This document shows positions 14,449 to 15,394 of a stretch of 15,394 bases of DNA, in pieces; the stretch's first letter is position 1, and the number at the start of each line of letters is the position of its first letter. Both the position numbers and the translations under genes were made by a program. The notes beneath the pieces are model-generated. The model saw only the letters and a list, made by a program, of their open reading frames with translations. It made no database searches and was not told the DNA's origin. The stretch comes from SKPH01 sp051748565 (lineage in GTDB: Bacteria; Bacillota; Dethiobacteria; DTU022): contig JBNJHN010000049.1 in assembly GCA_051748565.1 (NCBI GenBank), forward strand, positions 1-15,394. Direction: 5' to 3'.

Positions 14449-15197
14449 TAAGCTTTCTGCCCCCCAATACCGGCTGCTACGATGACGGTAATGTTATCGA
14501 ATCCGCCCCGGGAATTGGCCAGATCAATCAGCGATTCGGCTAATAGTTCCGGCTCGGGTTGCCCCGTTGATGCTTCCAGAATTTCATTTTCGGAAACCAG
14601 GTTAGTCAAACCGTCGGTGCAAAAGAGAAGAATAGAGCCTGTTTCAATTTCCTGTGCGGTTATATCAACCTGGAGGTCGGGGGCAATGCCCAGGGCGCGG
14701 GTGAGAACATGCCGCTGGGGGTGATTCTTGGCATCTTCAGGTTTAACCTGTCCATTTTGGATTAACTCTTCCAACAGAGAATGATCCCTGGTTAGAAGCC
14801 TTATTTTACCGTTGTTAATAAGGTAGGCACGGCTGTCTCCGATATGGCCGATAGTGAGGTGTTTGCCGCAAAGCAGGCCAACGGTTAAAGTAGTGCCCAT
14901 ACCCTGCTGTTCAACTGAGGTTCCTGCTTCAGCAAGAATTAGCTCATTGGCATCAAGAATCAAGCTTCTGATCAATTTTCCGGCTTCTTCTGAAGAAAGC
15001 CGGACGGAAGGATCAAAGTCAGCCCAAAATTTTTCAGCTGCAGAAACAGCCAGCCCGCTGGCCACGTTTCCGGCCCGGTGTCCACCCATTCCGTCGGCAA
15101 CTACAAGCAAAGCAGTATCAGAATCCACTTTGAAAAAAAAGTTGTCTTCATTCCGGGGACGTTCCATTCCCTTATTAGTCAGGCCTGCTACATGCAC
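14448..15197 (-). CDS. prpC: PP2C-family Ser/Thr protein phosphatase
   Basis: 249 residues from the chosen GTG start. It is a metal-dependent phosphatase that reverses PrkC phosphorylation. Motifs are RPRNED (13-18), ADGMGGHRAG (34-43), GDSRAY (120-125), TDGL (194-197) and FDNITV (233-238); metal ligands Asp35, Asp195 and Asp234 fall close to B. subtilis PrpC numbering. The start is set at GTG 15197: AGGGGG lies about 10 nt upstream and MHVAGLTNKG gives the usual short N-terminus. An in-frame ATG at 15242 would add 15 residues, but it has no binding site and sits about where transcription from the adjacent promoter should begin. The stop overlaps the prkC start. Confidence 0.95.
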   Translation of the reverse strand: MHVAGLTNKGMERPRNEDNFFFKVDSDTALLVVADGMGGHRAGNVASGLAVSAAEKFWADFDPSVRLSSEEAGKLIRSLILDANELILAEAGTSVEQQGMGTTLTVGLLCGKHLTIGHIGDSRAYLINNGKIRLLTRDHSLLEELIQNGQVKPEDAKNHPQRHVLTRALGIAPDLQVDITAQEIETGSILLFCTDGLTNLVSENEILEASTGQPEPELLAESLIDLANSRGGFDNITVIVAAGIGGQKA

Positions 15198-15244
15198 AAG
15201 AAGTAAACCCCCTGAACCGTTATTTATCTTTAATATTTTCATTC

Positions 15245-15273
15245 AGTATAGCAAATAGAATATCCCGAGGCAA
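15245..15273 (-). promoter_or_regulatory. Promoter of the prpC-prkC-rsgA-rpe operon
   Basis: Minus-strand TTGCCT (15268-15273) and TATACT (15245-15250) are 17 nt apart, and TGC before TATACT makes an extended -10. Transcription would begin near 15238, leaving a leader of about 40 nt before the GTG of prpC. It lies just after the rsmB stop. Confidence 0.65.
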
Positions 15274-15276
15274 GAT

Positions 15277-15394
15277 TTACTCCTTTTTCCGCCATAGAGC
15301 CATATAGAATCCATCGAGATCGTGACTGTGGGGCCAGAGTGTAACTGCCTGAGAGCCTTTCTGATCTATCTGAAGCGCCTCCGGCAGCAGAGGA
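15277..15394 (-). CDS. rsmB: 16S rRNA m5C methyltransferase RsmB, C-terminal end only
   Basis: Only the last 38 codons are in the window; the gene enters from the right edge and ends at TAA. The residues include VTLWPHSHDLDGFYMALWRKK, the terminal strand pair of the RsmB/Sun/NOP2 methyltransferase fold: a leucine- or tryptophan-rich strand ending in Pro-His, then Asp-Gly-Phe-Tyr and a basic tail. RsmB methylates C967 of 16S rRNA. The assignment also rests on position, since rsmB lies upstream of prpC-prkC in many Gram-positives. Another member of the same methyltransferase family cannot be excluded from so short a piece. Confidence 0.85.
   Translation of the reverse strand, partial: PLLPEALQIDQKGSQAVTLWPHSHDLDGFYMALWRKKE

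Overview
The window is a run of co-directional genes, all on the minus strand, from a bacterium that looks like a Bacillota (Firmicutes) member, most likely of the Clostridia. Pointers to this are the rsmB-prpC-prkC-rsgA-rpe block typical of Gram-positives, a PASTA-type Ser/Thr kinase, the ribD-ribE-ribBA-ribH operon behind an FMN riboswitch, strong GGAGG-type ribosome binding sites, frequent TTG starts, and a DNA polymerase I with a decayed proofreading domain. Genus cannot be fixed from the sequence alone.

Reading in the direction of transcription (high to low coordinates): (1) 15394-11256 holds the 3' end of rsmB (16S rRNA m5C methyltransferase), a promoter, then the tightly packed prpC (PP2C phosphatase), prkC (membrane Ser/Thr kinase with three PASTA repeats), rsgA (ribosome-assembly GTPase) and rpe (ribulose-phosphate 3-epimerase). 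prpC and prkC overlap by one base; rsgA and rpe follow after 11 and 2 nt. (2) 11270-11018 holds a promoter whose -35 box lies inside the last rpe codons, an FMN riboswitch, and an intrinsic terminator with a readable 11-nt antiterminator. (3) 10939-7288 is the riboflavin operon ribD, ribE, ribBA, ribH, which makes riboflavin from GTP and ribulose 5-phosphate. rpe, just upstream, interconverts ribulose 5-phosphate and xylulose 5-phosphate. (4) 7260-3054 holds polA, fpg and coaE (replication/repair and the last step of CoA synthesis), with no visible terminator after ribH. (5) 2965-1 holds an isocitrate dehydrogenase-type enzyme and two adjacent nitrilase-fold genes. One has an intact Glu-Lys-Cys triad and runs off the window edge; the other has lost all three catalytic residues.

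Most of the window is conserved housekeeping. The items most worth a second look are the catalytically dead nitrilase paired with a live one, the isocitrate dehydrogenase with a mixed cofactor-specificity signature, the Fpg zinc knuckle shortened to C-x-C, and the way the FMN-gated leader sits between two operons with no other terminator. Several starts were reassigned from ribosome binding sites and family N-termini (fpg, ribH, prpC). No mobile elements, CRISPR arrays, tRNAs or rRNAs were seen.
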